Below the pieces are notes generated by a model. It did no database searches and was not told where the DNA came from. It saw nothing but the letters and a program-made list of their open reading frames with translations. From assembly GCA_037974335.1 (NCBI GenBank), contig CM075740.1, positions 12,359,071 through 12,423,070 of the forward strand: 64,000 nt of DNA. Reading direction: 5' to 3'. Within the stretch, counting starts at the first letter, position 1. Every line of letters starts with the position of its first letter. A program made the translations under genes and the position numbers. The DNA comes from Prionace glauca. Taxonomy: Eukaryota; Chordata; Chondrichthyes; Carcharhiniformes; Carcharhinidae. This document shows, in pieces, positions 1 through 10,845 of the stretch.

Positions 1-508
1 GTTCTCTTCCTGTTGTGGAACACTTCAGTGGTCACTGGCATTTGCCCTCTGATCTTTGGGTAAGCGTTCTCCAAGGCGGCCTTCACAACACACGATAGCG
101 CAGAGTCGCTAAGCAGAGACCGATAGCCAAGTTCTGCACACATGAGGATGGCCTCAACCGGGATCTTGGGTTCATGTCACACTATCTGTAACCCCCATGA
201 CTTCCCTGGGCTTGCAAAATTTCACTAACTGTCCTGACTGGAGAGAATACACACCTCTAACTGGTGCTTAACCCTCTCTACACCCACATTATCTGTACTT
301 TTAAGACATGATAACCTGTAAGTACTCACATTCTAACAATTATTTTGTAAATTGAGTTTGTCTTTATATGCCCTGTTTGTGAACAGAACTCCCGCTCACC
401 TGATGAAGGGGCAGCGCTCCTAAAGCTAGTGGCTTGTGCAACCAAGGAAACCTGTTGGATTTTAACCTGGATATTTACCCCAGTCCAACGCTGGCATCTC
501 CACATCAT
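1..508 (+). mobile_element. Penelope-like element, 3' end (truncated by window edge)
   Basis: The first ~190 bases encode the C-terminal end of a Penelope-like protein (RT plus GIY-YIG endonuclease family); the stretch reading AKFCTHEDGLNRDLGFMSHY is typical of this tail and recurs near 22.65 kb. The noncoding tail follows, ending in a sequence that recurs at 17.9 and 50.5 kb (CCAACGCTGGCATCTCCACA). It is an old, incomplete copy. Assignment to the Penelope class is from recognition of the shark repeat, not from a search. Confidence 0.7.
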
Positions 509-799
509 GTCGTCATTAAGACAGGGAGTGTCTACTATAACTAAGCAATTGGCTGAATGTGAATTATTTGCAGAGATTTGAGGATTTTCTTCTAAACGTC
601 GTTTCTGGCGGTTGAACAACATTGGCAGCCTTTTATAAAATAAAAAAAATGAAATAGTCTCGTTGAGAACTCCGGTTATAGGAACGATAAGAAATATTAC
701 CATGAGGTGAGAAAGCCTGATTTTCCTATGTGCAGCCGCTGGTGGGAAGTTTGTGGCTGAACTTTTTCCAGGTAGCTGGTCACTTTCATAAAATCCGCA

Positions 800-906
800 G
801 AGTCTCTACAATGCAGAAGGAGGCCATTGGAGTTTGCACGGACTCTCCAAAAGAGCACCTAACCCAAGCTCTATCCCCCCCAACCCCATCTATTTACCCC
901 GCTGGT
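800..906 (-). repeat. SINE/LINE tail fragment
   Basis: Carries the reverse complement of the common repeat ending (TACAATGCAGAAGGAGGCCATT ending, then a C-rich ATCTATTTACCCCGC stretch). It lies head to head with the plus-strand SINE that begins about 25 bases later. Confidence 0.5.
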
Positions 907-931
907 TGATCTCTTCTGTTCCGTTCCGTTC

Positions 932-1167
932 TGTGTGGAGTTTGCACATTCTCTTCGTGTCTGCTCCTCCCACAGTCCAAAGATGTGCGGGTTAGGTTGA
1001 TTGGCCATACTAAGAAATTGTCCCTTAGTATTCAGGGATGTGTAGGTTAGAGGGATTAATGGGTATAATATGTAGGGATATGGGGGATGGGGCCTAGGTG
1101 GGATTGTGGTCGGTGCAGAATCGATGGGCCGAAGGGCCTCTTTCTGCACTGTTCTATGTTCTATGTT
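932..1167 (+). mobile_element. tRNA-derived SINE (family 1), 5'-truncated
   Basis: Family 1 body: TGTGGAGTTTGCACATTCTC, then CAAAGATGTGCGGGTTAGG, then the end GATGGGCCGAAGGGCCTC followed by CTGTTCTATG. The tRNA-like head is missing. Confidence 0.8.
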
Positions 1168-1625
1168 CACCCGCCGCTGTTGGCAAATTTCCTGTGTAAC
1201 TAAATCCATCAACTGAAAAAGTAGAGAACCGAATTGTGAAAAAATTGGCCCCCAGCACGGGGTTGAAGATTGATCTAATTCTTGGAGTGCTCAGGGACCA
1301 GGTCTGTCGTTTGTTTTCACACCAGGTTGTGATGCTGAAAAGACCGAAGTCACTTTTGAAAGTTTTTTCGCATGATTCTTCCCAGTGTAACAGCCTCGTT
1401 TCCGGAGAGTCTCAGACTGAAGCTCGGCACTTCCGGCTTTGCCTTTCTTGGTCACTCTGGATCCAATCCGGGGTCAGTCCCAAAAGCCAGCACGGATGTC
1501 AAGTTGGTCTCCGCTGTTTTCAACTCATTTGAAGTCAGAAGATCCCGGGAATCTCCCGCCCAGCACCATTCAAATAATTCTGTCATTGAATAAAAGCTGC
1601 GTTAGGCATCTGGTTAACAGGAATT
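1168..1625. other. Unassigned sequence
   Basis: No repeat or gene recognised. Overlapping short reading frames here have no recognisable domain. Confidence 0.4.
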
Positions 1626-1860
1626 ACTCTGTGGCACAGTGGTTAGCATTGCTGCCTCACAGAGCTAGGGAACGGTTTCGATCCATACTGTCCATGTGAA
1701 GCTTACACTTTCTCTCCGTGTCCTGCAGGTGCTCCGGTTTCCTCCTACAGTCCAAAAACGTGCAAATTACGGGGATAGGGCGGAGGAGCAGGACCTGGAT
1801 CGGTACAGACTTGATGGGTCAGATGCCCTCTTTCTGCACTATGGGCGTTCTATGATTGGA
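1626..1860 (+). mobile_element. tRNA-derived SINE (family 1), internally deleted
   Basis: Begins with the A-box-like GTGGCACAGTGGTTAGCA and a degraded B box (GGTTTCGATCC), runs through the CCGGTTTCCTCC region and ends with GATGGGTCAGATGCCCTC and TTCTATGATT. The central part is shortened. Confidence 0.75.
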
Positions 1861-2084
1861 TTGTGTTATTTTCTGTAGTTAGGTTGCTGTTACTGAAGTG
1901 TAAGTGACCACTAACGACTCGAATATGAAGCATCAATACTCTTAAACTTTTTGCAAAAACTGAAACTATTCCAGTTACTATTAACAGCGCAACCCGTCAG
2001 TGAAACTGAAATCAAATAACAAAGAGCAAAGGAAAGTACAAAACATGAACAGGGCCATGATGCCCTAACTAAACTACAAAAAAA

Positions 2085-2565
2085 AACTCTTCTGCACTGA
2101 CTCAGTCCATATCTCTCTATTCCCTCCGTATCCCTCTATTCATGCACCCATTCAGATAGAACCATAGAAAATTACAGCTCAGAAACAGGCCTTTTGGCCC
2201 TTCTTGTCTGTGCCAAACCATTTTTTGCCCAGTCCCACTGACCTGCACTTGAACCATATCTCTCCACACCCCTCTCATCCATGAACCCGTCCAAGCTTTT
2301 CTTAAATGTTAAACGTGACCCCACATTTACCACTTTATCCGGCAGCTCATTCCACACTCCCACCACTCCCTGCGTGAAGAAGCCCCCCGCATAATATTCC
2401 CTTTAAACTTTTCTCCTTTCACCCTTAACCCATGCCCTCTGGCTTTTTTCTCCTCTAGCCTCAGTGGAAAAAGCCGATTTGCATTCACTCTATCTATACC
2501 CATCAAAATCTTATACACCTCTATCAAATCTCCCCTCATTCTTCTACGCTCCAGGGAATAAACCT
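2085..2565 (-). mobile_element. LINE (CR1/L2-like) 3' end
   Basis: On the minus strand this reads the end of the reverse-transcriptase ORF (RGDLIEVYKILMGIDRVN) into the 3' tail that ends in the GGCCTTTTGGCCC region and TAGAACCATAGAAAA. It is a decayed 5'-truncated copy. Confidence 0.75.
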
Positions 2566-2740
2566 ATTCAATCTCTCTCTGTAACTCAGATGCTTCCTAA
2601 ATCTTGTGCCTGCTCCCACTACCTTCTCTGGCAGCACATTCCAGATACCCACACTCTCTGCATGAAAAGTTTTTCCCACATCTCCTTTAAACTTTCCCCC
2701 TCTCACCTTGAAACTTTGCAATTGACACTTCTAGTAAAAT
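2566..2740 (-). mobile_element. LINE fragment of a second subfamily
   Basis: Minus-strand reading gives KVRGGKFKGDVGKTFHAES, the same conserved LINE C-terminal region as in the neighbour but from another subfamily, abutting it directly. This looks like two independent insertions. Confidence 0.6.
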
Positions 2741-2959
2741 TGCAATATTACAACATTTGAATAATTCATTGCACTTGCTCACATCATATTGAGTACAGTG
2801 AATAATATTCATTATTATTATGCATGTTTCATAGACTAATTATCCAGCCATCAATGTACCAAATACTCATGACCATCAAATGAATGTTTCTTAATCAGGA
2901 GATTGAAGCGTTGCTGATAGGTGTACCGCAGTTTAAAATAATAAGTGTTCTAGAATAGT

Positions 2960-3236
2960 GGATTTAAGAGCTGGGAAAAAAAATCCTCTGACTATCCACC
3001 ATACTTATGCCTCTCATAACTTTGAAGACTTCTATCAGGTCTCCCCTCTGCCTCAATCTTTCCAGTGAAAACAATCCTTGTTTATTCAACCACTCCTCAC
3101 AGCTAACACCCTCCAGACCAGGCAACATCCTGGTGAACCTTCTTTGCAATCTCACTGCAGTTTCCACGTCATTCTGGTAATGTGGCGACCAGAACTGCAC
3201 ACAATACTCCAAATGCGGCCTAGCCAAGGTTTGATA
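2960..3236 (-). mobile_element. LINE RT C-terminal fragment
   Basis: Minus-strand frame reads ARPHLEYCVQFWSPHYQND and then RRFTRMLPGLEGVSCEEWLN, the signature of the C-terminal end of the CR1/L2-like RT protein that recurs at 8.5, 10.2, 36.7 and 37.5 kb. Confidence 0.8.
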
Positions 3237-4235
3237 TCATTTAATAAATCCTGCTGGTGATTAATATTAAAAGGTGCCAGTGGAACTAATACTCTTTTAG
3301 CATTAGCAATAGTGCATTGTGTAGGAGGGATTAAAACCTTTTGTTCCCTAGATGTTTTCAGCAAAATGAACTCAAACAAATTGAGAAACGCATCACTGCA
3401 GATTCTTCCGCACGTACCAAAGCTCAGCTTTAACTGCATTTTGGAGCAAAAAGATTGAATGAGGCGGCGCAGCAGCAATAGAGACTGATTCTGAGGAGAA
3501 TAGCTTCAATCAGTTTCGTTGTTGTCCGCTTTAGTGGAAACTTATTCATGTATGATATCATTTAACTGTGCGATTTAAGCAGAATGTTCCCGATGTTTAG
3601 GAGTTAAGAAACCATTTCTAAATGAACAGCGGTTCTCGTGAAACTGTTGATACGTTTTCCTTCAATGTTAAGTTGGCCACCGAATTTGCTAAAATGGTTC
3701 CAATTGTGCATCACTGTAAATAGAGCAATGAAGAAACAGCACAAACCCGGAGGCCGGGTCCAGCACAAAGCCTGGAGTTTTCCACTCCAGGCTTTATTAC
3801 CCAAACTTTTCGCATTCTGGAAGAGCGCAGTATAACTGCAGACTGTCACAGGGGGACGGATAGCCCAAACTATCAAGATTCCTCCAAATCTCAGACCGTT
3901 GATGGGAGATGGGGTGGAGTGTGTGTAGCGGAGCGGGGCGAGGGAGTGGGGGTGAGTTGTGGGGGAGGGTGTTTCTCGTTGGGAGCTCGAAATACGATTT
4001 AAAAGGAATTATGTACCAGCCGATAGGGATGGGACTTTCTGCAAAAGTATAGAAAGGAAAGGTGATATAAGAGACCTGTAGAAGCGGTAGTGTGGAGGTG
4101 AGCTTTGGTTGTGTAAGGGAAAAACAAGCATCGTTAAAGCTTGAGAGAAATCGAGAGTATGTGCTGGAGAGGAATTTCTAGGAATGGGGAAAGGAACCCC
4201 TTTAATGATTTAGGACTAAACTTAAAATCAATGAG
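3237..4235. other. Unassigned sequence with two small hairpins
   Basis: About 1 kb with no recognised repeat or gene. Two neighbouring inverted repeats lie at 3745-3759 (ACCCGG...CCGGGT) and 3767-3795 (12-bp perfect arms, 5-base loop). A GT-rich purine stretch occupies 3900-3975. Confidence 0.4.
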
Positions 4236-4527
4236 CGGGAATCATAGGATTATAGAACTTCTACAGTGCGGAAAGAGACCATTTGACCTATCGAGCCTGC
4301 ACTGATAACAAGCCATCCCCATAACCCCACGTATTTACCCTGCTAATCCCACTGATACTAAGGGACAATTTAGCACGGCCAATCAACCTAACCTGCACAT
4401 CTTTGGACTGTGGGAGGAAACAGGAGCACTCCGAGGAAACCCACACAGTTACAGAGAGAATGTGCACAAGGCCAGAACTCGGGTGCCTGGCGTTGTGAGG
4501 CACCAATGCCGATCACTGTGCCGCCAT
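4236..4527 (-). mobile_element. tRNA-derived SINE (family 1)
   Basis: Reverse complement of family 1: begins with ATAGAACTTCTACAGTGC, passes CATCTTTGGACTGTGGGAGG and ends with the inverted tRNA-like head (ATCACTGTGCCGCC). Confidence 0.8.
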
Positions 4528-4614
4528 CCCGGATTTTAACAAGAACAGGGTGCCAGAAATGTGACTTCATCCGGTTAGAATTTGGTTCTCAATGTATTAA
4601 TGGCACTTGCTAAG

Positions 4615-5010
4615 TTTAAAAGGGGAGATGATTTTATTGAAATATGTAAGATTCTGAGCGATGTTGATAGGTTAAATATTGAGAGGACCATTCTCCTCAC
4701 GGGAGAGTCAGAACTGGGGACATAGTTCAGAAATTAAGCGTCTCCTATTTAAGACGAAGACGAGGAGAAATGTTTTCTCAGAGTGTGGTTGATATTTGGA
4801 ATTCTCTTCCACAATAGACCGGTGGAGGCAGGGCCACTGAACATATCCAAGACTCAATGAGACTGGTTTGTGATTGACAAGGGAGCTGAGGTTATGGGGG
4901 GCAGGCAGGAAAATGGAATTAAGGCCGCAAAGCGACGATCTTATTGAATGGGGGAGCAGACTCAAGGGGCCGAATGGCCTACTGCTGTCTCTATTTCATA
5001 TATAGGTCTT
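4615..5010 (+). mobile_element. LINE 3' end
   Basis: Plus-strand tail of a CR1/L2-like LINE: AGGGGAGATGATTTTATTGA, later TTTTCTCAGAGTGTGGTTGA, ending with GGGGCCGAATGGCCTACTGC. Coding remnants only. Confidence 0.7.
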
Positions 5011-5370
5011 ATATAGGACGTGAATGGGCAACTCGTTCATCTCAGCCACTTGCCTTTCTCGGCGTACTAGATGATATTAGCTAAGATAATTCTTAAACAC
5101 AAACAGGGGCAGCAGCAAGCCTACAATGGGCCGCGGTGTTGGGACGGTCAGAAATGTCACTCTGAGTTTTCTATCTACGGCTAACATCAAGAGGCCAGAG
5201 GTGACCACTCGCGGGTCAAGTCAATGGACTGGATCAACCTATGTCAACAAGCAACATGTGCTAATCTGAGGCAAATTTGCCGCTTCTACTGGCTTTCAGT
5301 AAGCAGACTCCACTGAACAGTCCTCCCTCCAATAACACACACACACCGACCCCACTACACTGGTCTCTCA
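5011..5370. other. Unassigned sequence
   Basis: No gene or repeat recognised between the LINE tail and the full-length SINE. It contains a CACACACAC stretch near 5335. Confidence 0.4.
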
Positions 5371-5373
5371 ACT

Positions 5374-5714
5374 GGGGCGGCACGGTGGCACAGTCGTTCG
5401 CACTGCTACTTCACAGCTCCAGGGTCCTGGGTTCGACTCCGGGCTGGGGTCACCTCCTGTGTGGAGTTTGCACATTCTCCTCGTGTCTGCGTGGGTTTCC
5501 TCCGGGTGCGCCTGTTTCTTCCCACAGTCCAAAGATGTGCGGGTTAGGTTGATTGACCATGCTAAAATTGCCCCTTAGTGCCCTGAGATGTGTAGGTTAG
5601 AGGGATTAGGGGTAAATGTTAGGGATATGGGTGTCAGGCCTGGGTTGGATTGTGGTCAGTGCAGACTTGATGGGCCGAAGGGCCTCTTTCTGTACTGTAG
5701 GTTTCTATGATTCT
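5374..5714 (+). mobile_element. tRNA-derived SINE (family 1), near full length
   Basis: Best complete copy of family 1 in the window: GGGCGGCACGGTGGCACAGT head, B box GGGTTCGACTCC, body CCAAAGATGTGCGGGTTAGG, and the ending GATGGGCCGAAGGGCCTC then TTTCTATGATTCT. About 340 bp; it gives the reference against which the truncated copies can be read. Confidence 0.88.
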
Positions 5715-5774
5715 CGGTACCTGATCCCATGGCACCATCAGACAAAGTGCTGGAATATCCTCCCTGCTGTCCTA

Positions 5775-5960
5775 GGTCCATAGAATAGAATCAGAGAACG
5801 ATTACAGCAGGGAAGGAGGCCATTCATCCCGTCGTGTCAGGGCCAGCGTGCTGCAGAGTAATTCACCTCATGCCATCCCTCAGGCTTTTCCCGGTAGCTT
5901 TGCAAAAATTCTGCCTCTGCAGATAATGATCTGCCAAAAGGCACGAATACAACAGCAAAA
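5775..5960 (-). mobile_element. LINE tail fragment
   Basis: Begins with CATAGAATAGAATCAGAGAA and GGAAGGAGGCCATTCATCCC, the reversed 3' end of a LINE subfamily, and continues into CTTTTCCCGGTAGCTTTGCA. Confidence 0.55.
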
Positions 5961-5964
5961 GAGT

Positions 5965-6065
5965 CTGCTGAAATAATACAATAGCAGAATTTGATGGAAA
6001 AACTCAGCAGACCTGGCAACATCTGTGGGGAGAGAAACAGAGTGAACTTTTGGACTCAGTATGAA
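5965..6065 (-). repeat. Short interspersed repeat fragment
   Basis: Contains GGAAAAACTCAGCAGACCTG and GCAACATCTGTGGGGAGAGA, a motif block that recurs at 12.4, 14.15, 27.05, 35.3 and 46.2 kb in either orientation. Confidence 0.6.
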
Positions 6066-6620
6066 TCTCCTTCAGAGACCTTCAAAGGTTAGGTTGTCTA
6101 ATGTTAGTTATTGGTTCGGCCTCAGCTGGAATATTGAGACCAATTCCGTAAGAGGGATGTGAAGGTATTGGAGAGAGCACAAGACAGAGTGAAGAAAATG
6201 GTTCCAGGCTGAGGATCTTCAGGTATGAAAGTAAATGGAAGAAGTTAAGATTTTACTCGGTGAAAAGAAGGCTGAGAGGAGATTTAACAGAGATATTGAA
6301 AATCATGAGGAGCGTTGATAGAGAGGGACAAACTGTGGAAGGATGGAGAAGGAGAGGACACCGATTTAAAGTAATAAGCAAAAGTGATACGAGGGGGAAA
6401 ATTACGCAGCAAGTGGTTGAGATTTGGAATGCAGGAGTGTGGCGAAGGCAGGTTCAACTGAAGCATTCAAAAGGGGGGTTAAACTGTTGACTGAAAAGGA
6501 AGAATGTGCGGGTTAGGAGGGGAATGTTACGAGGCGAGTTGCACATTAGGCGGATCGGTGCAGACACGATGGGCCGTTTGGCACCCTTCTACCCCATAAC
6601 GGTTCTGTGATTGTGTAATG
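6066..6620 (+). mobile_element. LINE 3' part (subfamily E)
   Basis: Plus-strand coding remnants include RRLRGDLTEILKIMRSVDRE, matching the RRLRGDLIEVFKIMRGLDR block of the family, then a tail ending in CGATGGGCCGTTTGGCACCC and TTCTGTGATT. Decayed and incomplete. Confidence 0.7.
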
Positions 6621-7339
6621 CTATCTACATCCAATACTCAATACAATTTACCAGTGTCCAGTAAGTTATTTACTTAAACTAAAGTAGAACCGGATGCCAG
6701 AAATATTGTGTGCGCGACTCTCTCACTCAAACTCAGACACCGTGCCGGCAGTGGCTGTTTGTGTCTCATGTAGCGAGCAGAACTGCGTTCGACCATTTGC
6801 TGTGAACAGTGCAGAGTGAATGAGTGATTCGGCTGAGCGCAACAACTATCTGAGGAACCAGGAGACACGCAACTCTGAGGAAGTTCCCCCAAATCGCATT
6901 TCTGTGTCAGATATGAAACTCCCTGAAAATATTTGTCTATCAGGAATCAGCTGCAAGTTTCCTGTTGTCCCTGCGAAACTGTATTGATTTAACCTTCATC
7001 TATTTCTATTTGTTGTAATTCTCAGGGGAAAACCTATTAATGGATTTACATTGAAACGTCTGCTCGCTCTCTGAGTCACTTGTTACACGAGCGAACCTTA
7101 AAGAAGAAGTGCAGAGGGAGAGAGATGGCAGCACTGCAGCCCCCCCCCCCCCTGTAACTTGGGAGCAAATTGGCAGGAGAGGGACAGGGGTAATTCTCTC
7201 CTGTTCCCATGGTCTCACATGAGTCCTGCCGGCCCGGGTTTATTGATTCTTACCCGCCTTCCAGATGGTCTGTCGAGTCTCTGCCAAGCAGTATTGCTAA
7301 TTTCTCATTCAGAGGGAGACATTTTGACCATTGTCCCCC
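6621..7339. other. Unassigned sequence with a C13 run
   Basis: No recognised gene or repeat. A run of 13 C lies at about 7140-7152. The stretch leads directly into the promoter-like module. Confidence 0.4.
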
Positions 7340-7350
7340 TGGCAGCAGCC

Positions 7351-7424
7351 ATTGGCTCTTGAGTGTGGGAACGGGGAAGAACCCCGGACCCACGCTTCTC
7401 CCTGCCCATTCGGCGCTATAAATA
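7351..7424 (+). promoter_or_regulatory. Orphan HES-type promoter module (CCAAT box, RBPJ site, TATA box)
   Basis: ATTGGCT (inverted CCAAT) is at 7351-7357; after three bases GAGTGTGGGAA follows at 7361-7371, containing the RBPJ/Su(H) core TGTGGGAA; TATAAATA is at 7417-7424. The HES gene promoter at 25.0 kb (minus strand) has the same 7-mer, a 3-base gap and the same 11-mer, then TATAAAT. All 18 bases outside the gap agree. The RBPJ-to-TATA gap is 45 bases here and 35 there, one helical turn apart. Homology of the two promoters is inferred from this match. No HES protein is recognisable downstream. Confidence 0.65.
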
Positions 7425-7467
7425 CAGAAGTTCTTGGACTCAGCTGCGGCAGACACAAGGGCTGGCC

Positions 7468-7548
7468 ATGTCCTTGCTCCAGGCTCCAGCGGAAAAGGGT
7501 CCACAGATCTCCTGGAAAACAATCCTAAACCAAAACATTTCAAAGTGA
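7468..7548 (+). CDS. Possible first exon or 26-codon ORF behind the orphan promoter
   Basis: The first ATG after the TATA box opens a 26-codon frame beginning MSLLQAPAEKGPQ and ending ISK. A GT at 7545 (CAAA then GTGACC) could be a donor; the nearest good acceptor (GTGATTTTCAG, ending 7651) would give a 107-base intron, close to the 101-base first intron of the HES gene, whose first exon is also about 25 codons. However, translation past that acceptor meets a stop at once and shows no bHLH. It may be a decayed HES paralogue, a noncoding transcript, or chance. Confidence 0.25.
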   Translation: MSLLQAPAEKGPQISWKTILNQNISK

Positions 7549-8395
7549 CCGCGATTATATTTATAACGTGAAGGGTCAGCATTAGCTTTATATGGAAAAT
7601 GTGTTAACTGATTTATTGTGAGTTATTGAAAGGTTTATTTGTGATTTTCAGATCTCGGAAACATCGATAAAGAAGATGCAGTGAGCAGGTGGAATGAGAC
7701 CGCAACATTCGCGGATTCAGTAAAATGTACAGATTAAAATCTTTAAATAACTCTCTCCACCTCCCCCCCCCCACCCCCGCTAAAAATGGGAGAATTCTTA
7801 AAAGCTGAGAATCGCCAGTAAGTCTCCGGTAAGATAGCCAATCTTTTATAACAGCAGTTGTAAATAGTACAATTAAAATCAGTTCCTTTATCCTGAATCA
7901 CTGTATTCCTGATTCATGCTTTCTTTGCGTTTTAGCTGATCTCCCCGTGACTCCTCGCGGAGTTTACATAGAGGACTCTCGGAACCGGCCAAGAGAGCAA
8001 CACGTTACGTCTGCCCCCGCACACCACGATCGATCTTATGAAGAAAAGCCAAGCTCAATATGCAGATGCTGTTCCCTGTTTGCACTCTGACTGGGCCCTG
8101 CAGACAGAGTGCATCAACTCGGGGCCTACTGCTAGATCTGAAACGTGTGGAACATCTGCAAGAAGCGAAGCAGTAGTAGTTACCCAATTCAGACCACTAG
8201 ACCTGCGTCCTGGTCACAGTGTACTCCAGAATGGAGGCCCCATCATACCTTCACATTGAAGGAGATGGACAGTTTAGCGGTATAATGTTATACATTGTGA
8301 CCCGTGTTTTACATTTTGTAGTTCCTTCTCTGTGCACTAGATAATTTACAATGAATGTAGACAGTAATTGGAGGCATCTGTGTCAACTTGGCTGA
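7549..8395. other. Unassigned sequence downstream of the orphan promoter
   Basis: No bHLH, WRPW end or other domain was found in either strand. A C-rich run lies near 7765 and a G+C-richer block at 7930-8230. Confidence 0.4.
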
Positions 8396-8399
8396 GAAG

Positions 8400-8885
8400 G
8401 AATAGAACATAGAAAACTACAGCACAAACAGGCCCTTCGGCCCACAAATTGTGCTGCTCAAAACCCTACCTCCTAGGCCTATCTATAACCCTCAATCCCA
8501 TTAACTTCCATGTACTCATCCAGAAGTCTCTTAAAAAACCCCAGCGAGTTCGCCTCCACTACGGCTGCCGATTCCACTCACCCACCACCCTCTGAGCCAA
8601 CAACTTACCCCTGACATTTCCTCTGTACCTACTCCCCAGCACCTTAAACCTGTATCGTCTCGTAGCGACCATTTCAGCCCTGGGAAATAACCTCTGAGGA
8701 TCCACCCTCTCAACATCTTATAAGCCTCTATCAGGTCACTTCTCATTCTTCGTCTCTCCAGGGAGAAGAGACCTAGCTCCCTCAACCTATCCTCATAAGG
8801 CATGCCACCCAATCCAGGCAACATCCTTGTAAATCTCTTCTGCACCCTTTCAATAGCTTCCACATCTATTCTCACATTCTCATAT
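8400..8885 (-). mobile_element. LINE RT C-terminal region and 3' tail
   Basis: Minus-strand frame reads VEAIERVQKRFTRMLPGLGG and RMRSDLIEAYKMLRGW, then a tail ending in the reversed GGCCCTTCGGCCCAC and AGAACATAGAAAA. A degraded 5'-truncated copy. Confidence 0.8.
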
Positions 8886-9191
8886 TTATTCTCACCTCTA
8901 AAGTCAAGAGCTCAGATTTTAGATATGAACTTGAACATAAAAGGTAAATTAACACTTCAGCAAAACACTGAAGGGGCGCCATCATTGGAGCCGCTGTTTT
9001 TTGAAATCTCTTTTCTCTTGTGCTGGAGTTAAAGAAAGCTTTAGTTCAATGCTATCACTTCCATGAAGTTGTATGTGTGGGAAATATCTCTGTATATTGA
9101 TATTGTTGACATGTCAGTGATTAAAAGGAGTGTCTTAATACATTGGGGTATATAATAAACTGAGCAACAGGGAACTGAGAATAACCTTAGT

Positions 9192-9384
9192 AAGAAGTCT
9201 CACAACAACAAGTCCAACAGGTTTATTTGGAGACACGAGCTTTTGGCGAGTCCCTTCCTCAGGCGAGTCATCAAGTGATGAAGAGACAGCGCTCCGAAAG
9301 CTCGTGATACCAAATAAACCTGTTGGACTTTGGCGTGGTGTTGACTGTGCCTTCTCCAGTCCAACGCCAGCATTTCCACATCGA
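9192..9384. mobile_element. Snap-back element made of inverted Penelope-like ends
   Basis: AGTAAGAAGTCTCACAAC at the left and its inverse block at the right (AAATAAACCTGTTGGACTTT) frame a short centre containing ATCAAGTGATGAAGAGACAG; the right end carries the tail CCAACGCCAGCATTTCCACA. Flanks GAGAATAACCTT and GAGGATAATCTT agree at 10 of 12 positions and look like an aged target-site duplication. Confidence 0.65.
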
Positions 9385-10069
9385 GGATAATCTTGTAATC
9401 CTTTGGATTAATATAAATATCAATTTTATAAATTAATTGTTGGTACTTTGCTTGTTCTGGGCATTTTTGTGAATGGATCTGAAAGCTGTACTGACATGTA
9501 TCAGCTCTGTAACCAGGTCCTTTGGAATGTGTTTACAGAAGCTCATTAATGGTAGCAGTCACGTTGCTTCATATTGAAGGAACTGGCTAGTTTGTGAAAT
9601 TCAGATCCTTTTTAATGTTACAATATTCTGCAACATTTGCGGTCTCTGGGCGCTGCATTAGTGTATCGGCAGTGAAACGAGACAGTAGTTAGAGCGACAG
9701 CAGCTAGGTGTGTCAGCTTAGCTCAGTTAGTGATATTGCCATCTCGGAGTCCAAGCGTCAAGATTTCGCGTTCCATATGAATATATAGTCTAGGCTAACG
9801 TGTCAGTTTAGCATTGAGGGAATTCTGCATTGATGGAGATTCTGTCTGTCCCCCTTTGATTTACCCGTGTGCATGTTGAAGACCAACACGGATTGGCTGA
9901 GCGGAACGGCTGTTTAGATGGTGTAACTTGTACCAGGTATCCATGCAGGGAAATCTATCCATATTGGTTCTGCTAATGTATGTCAGAGATGAACAGTGAT
10001 TTGTTTTGATAAGTCAAGTTTGGATTATTGGTAGAAGAGATATCTAGTATACCGAGCACCTGTGTGGTG
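9385..10069. other. Unassigned sequence
   Basis: No gene or repeat recognised on either strand. Confidence 0.35.
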
Positions 10070-10845
10070 CTATGTGATAACAGAGTGAGGCAGTATGACG
10101 GAATTTTCCCAATGAATGACCTCGGGGTCCTTGTGCATGAGTCGCAAAAACCCAGCTTGCAGGTGCAGCAGGTGGTCAGGAAGGCGAATGGGATGCTGGC
10201 CTTCATTGCGAGGGGGATTGAATATAAAAGTAGGGAGGTCTTGCTGCAGCTGTATAGGGCATTGGTGAGGCCGCAGCTGGAGTACTGTGTGCAGTTTTGG
10301 GCGGCGCACCTGCACAAGGAAATTTTGGCCCTGGAGGGAGTGCAGAGGAGGTTTACTAGGCTGATACCGGAGTTGAGGGGATTGAGCTATGAGGAGAGGC
10401 TGAATAAACTAGGCTTGTACTCGTTAGAGCTTAGAAGAATGAGGGGAGATCTCATTGAGACGTATAAGATGATGAATGGGATGGATAGGATAGAGGTGGA
10501 GAGACTCTTCCCGCTCAAAAAAGACAGTAGGACTAGGGGGCATAGCCTCAAGATAAAGGGGAGGCGGTTTAGAACGGAGTTGAGGAGGAACTTCTTCACT
10601 CAAAGGGTGGTGATTCTCTGCCCATTGAAGTGGTGGAGGCTGCTTCGCTAAATATTTTTAAGAAGCGGGTTGATGGGTTCTTGATAAGAGAGGGGATTAA
10701 GGGTTATGGGGAGAGGGCGGGAAGGTGGAACTGAGCCACGACAGATCAGCCATGATCTTATTGAATGGCGGGGCAGGCTCGAAGGGCTAGATGGCCTACT
10801 CCTGCTCCTATTTCTTATGTTCTTATATTCTTATGTATCTATCTT
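10070..10845 (+). mobile_element. LINE (CR1/L2-like), best preserved RT C-terminal copy
   Basis: A 207-codon frame (10028-10651) covers the C-terminal third of a non-LTR RT protein: MLAFIARGIEYKSREVLLQL, YRALVRPQLEYCVQFWAAHL, RRFTRLIPELRGLSYEERLN and RRMRGDLIETYKMMNGMDRI follow in order. The frame then departs from the family ending, and the 3' tail runs to GGCCTACTCCTGCTCCTATT and TATGTTCTTATATTCTTATG. It is 5'-truncated, with no catalytic RT motifs. It matches the minus-strand copies at 36.2-37.0, 50.55-50.96 and 51.94-52.37 kb. Confidence 0.88.

Noticed and set aside
5374-5460. tRNA gene-like A and B boxes (GTGGCACAGT and GGGTTCGACTCC)
   Set aside because: The boxes belong to the head of a SINE; there is no complete cloverleaf or acceptor stem, and the same head recurs at many sites.
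10028-10651. 207-codon frame as a host gene
   Set aside because: The protein is the C-terminal end of a non-LTR RT, repeated in several other places of the window.
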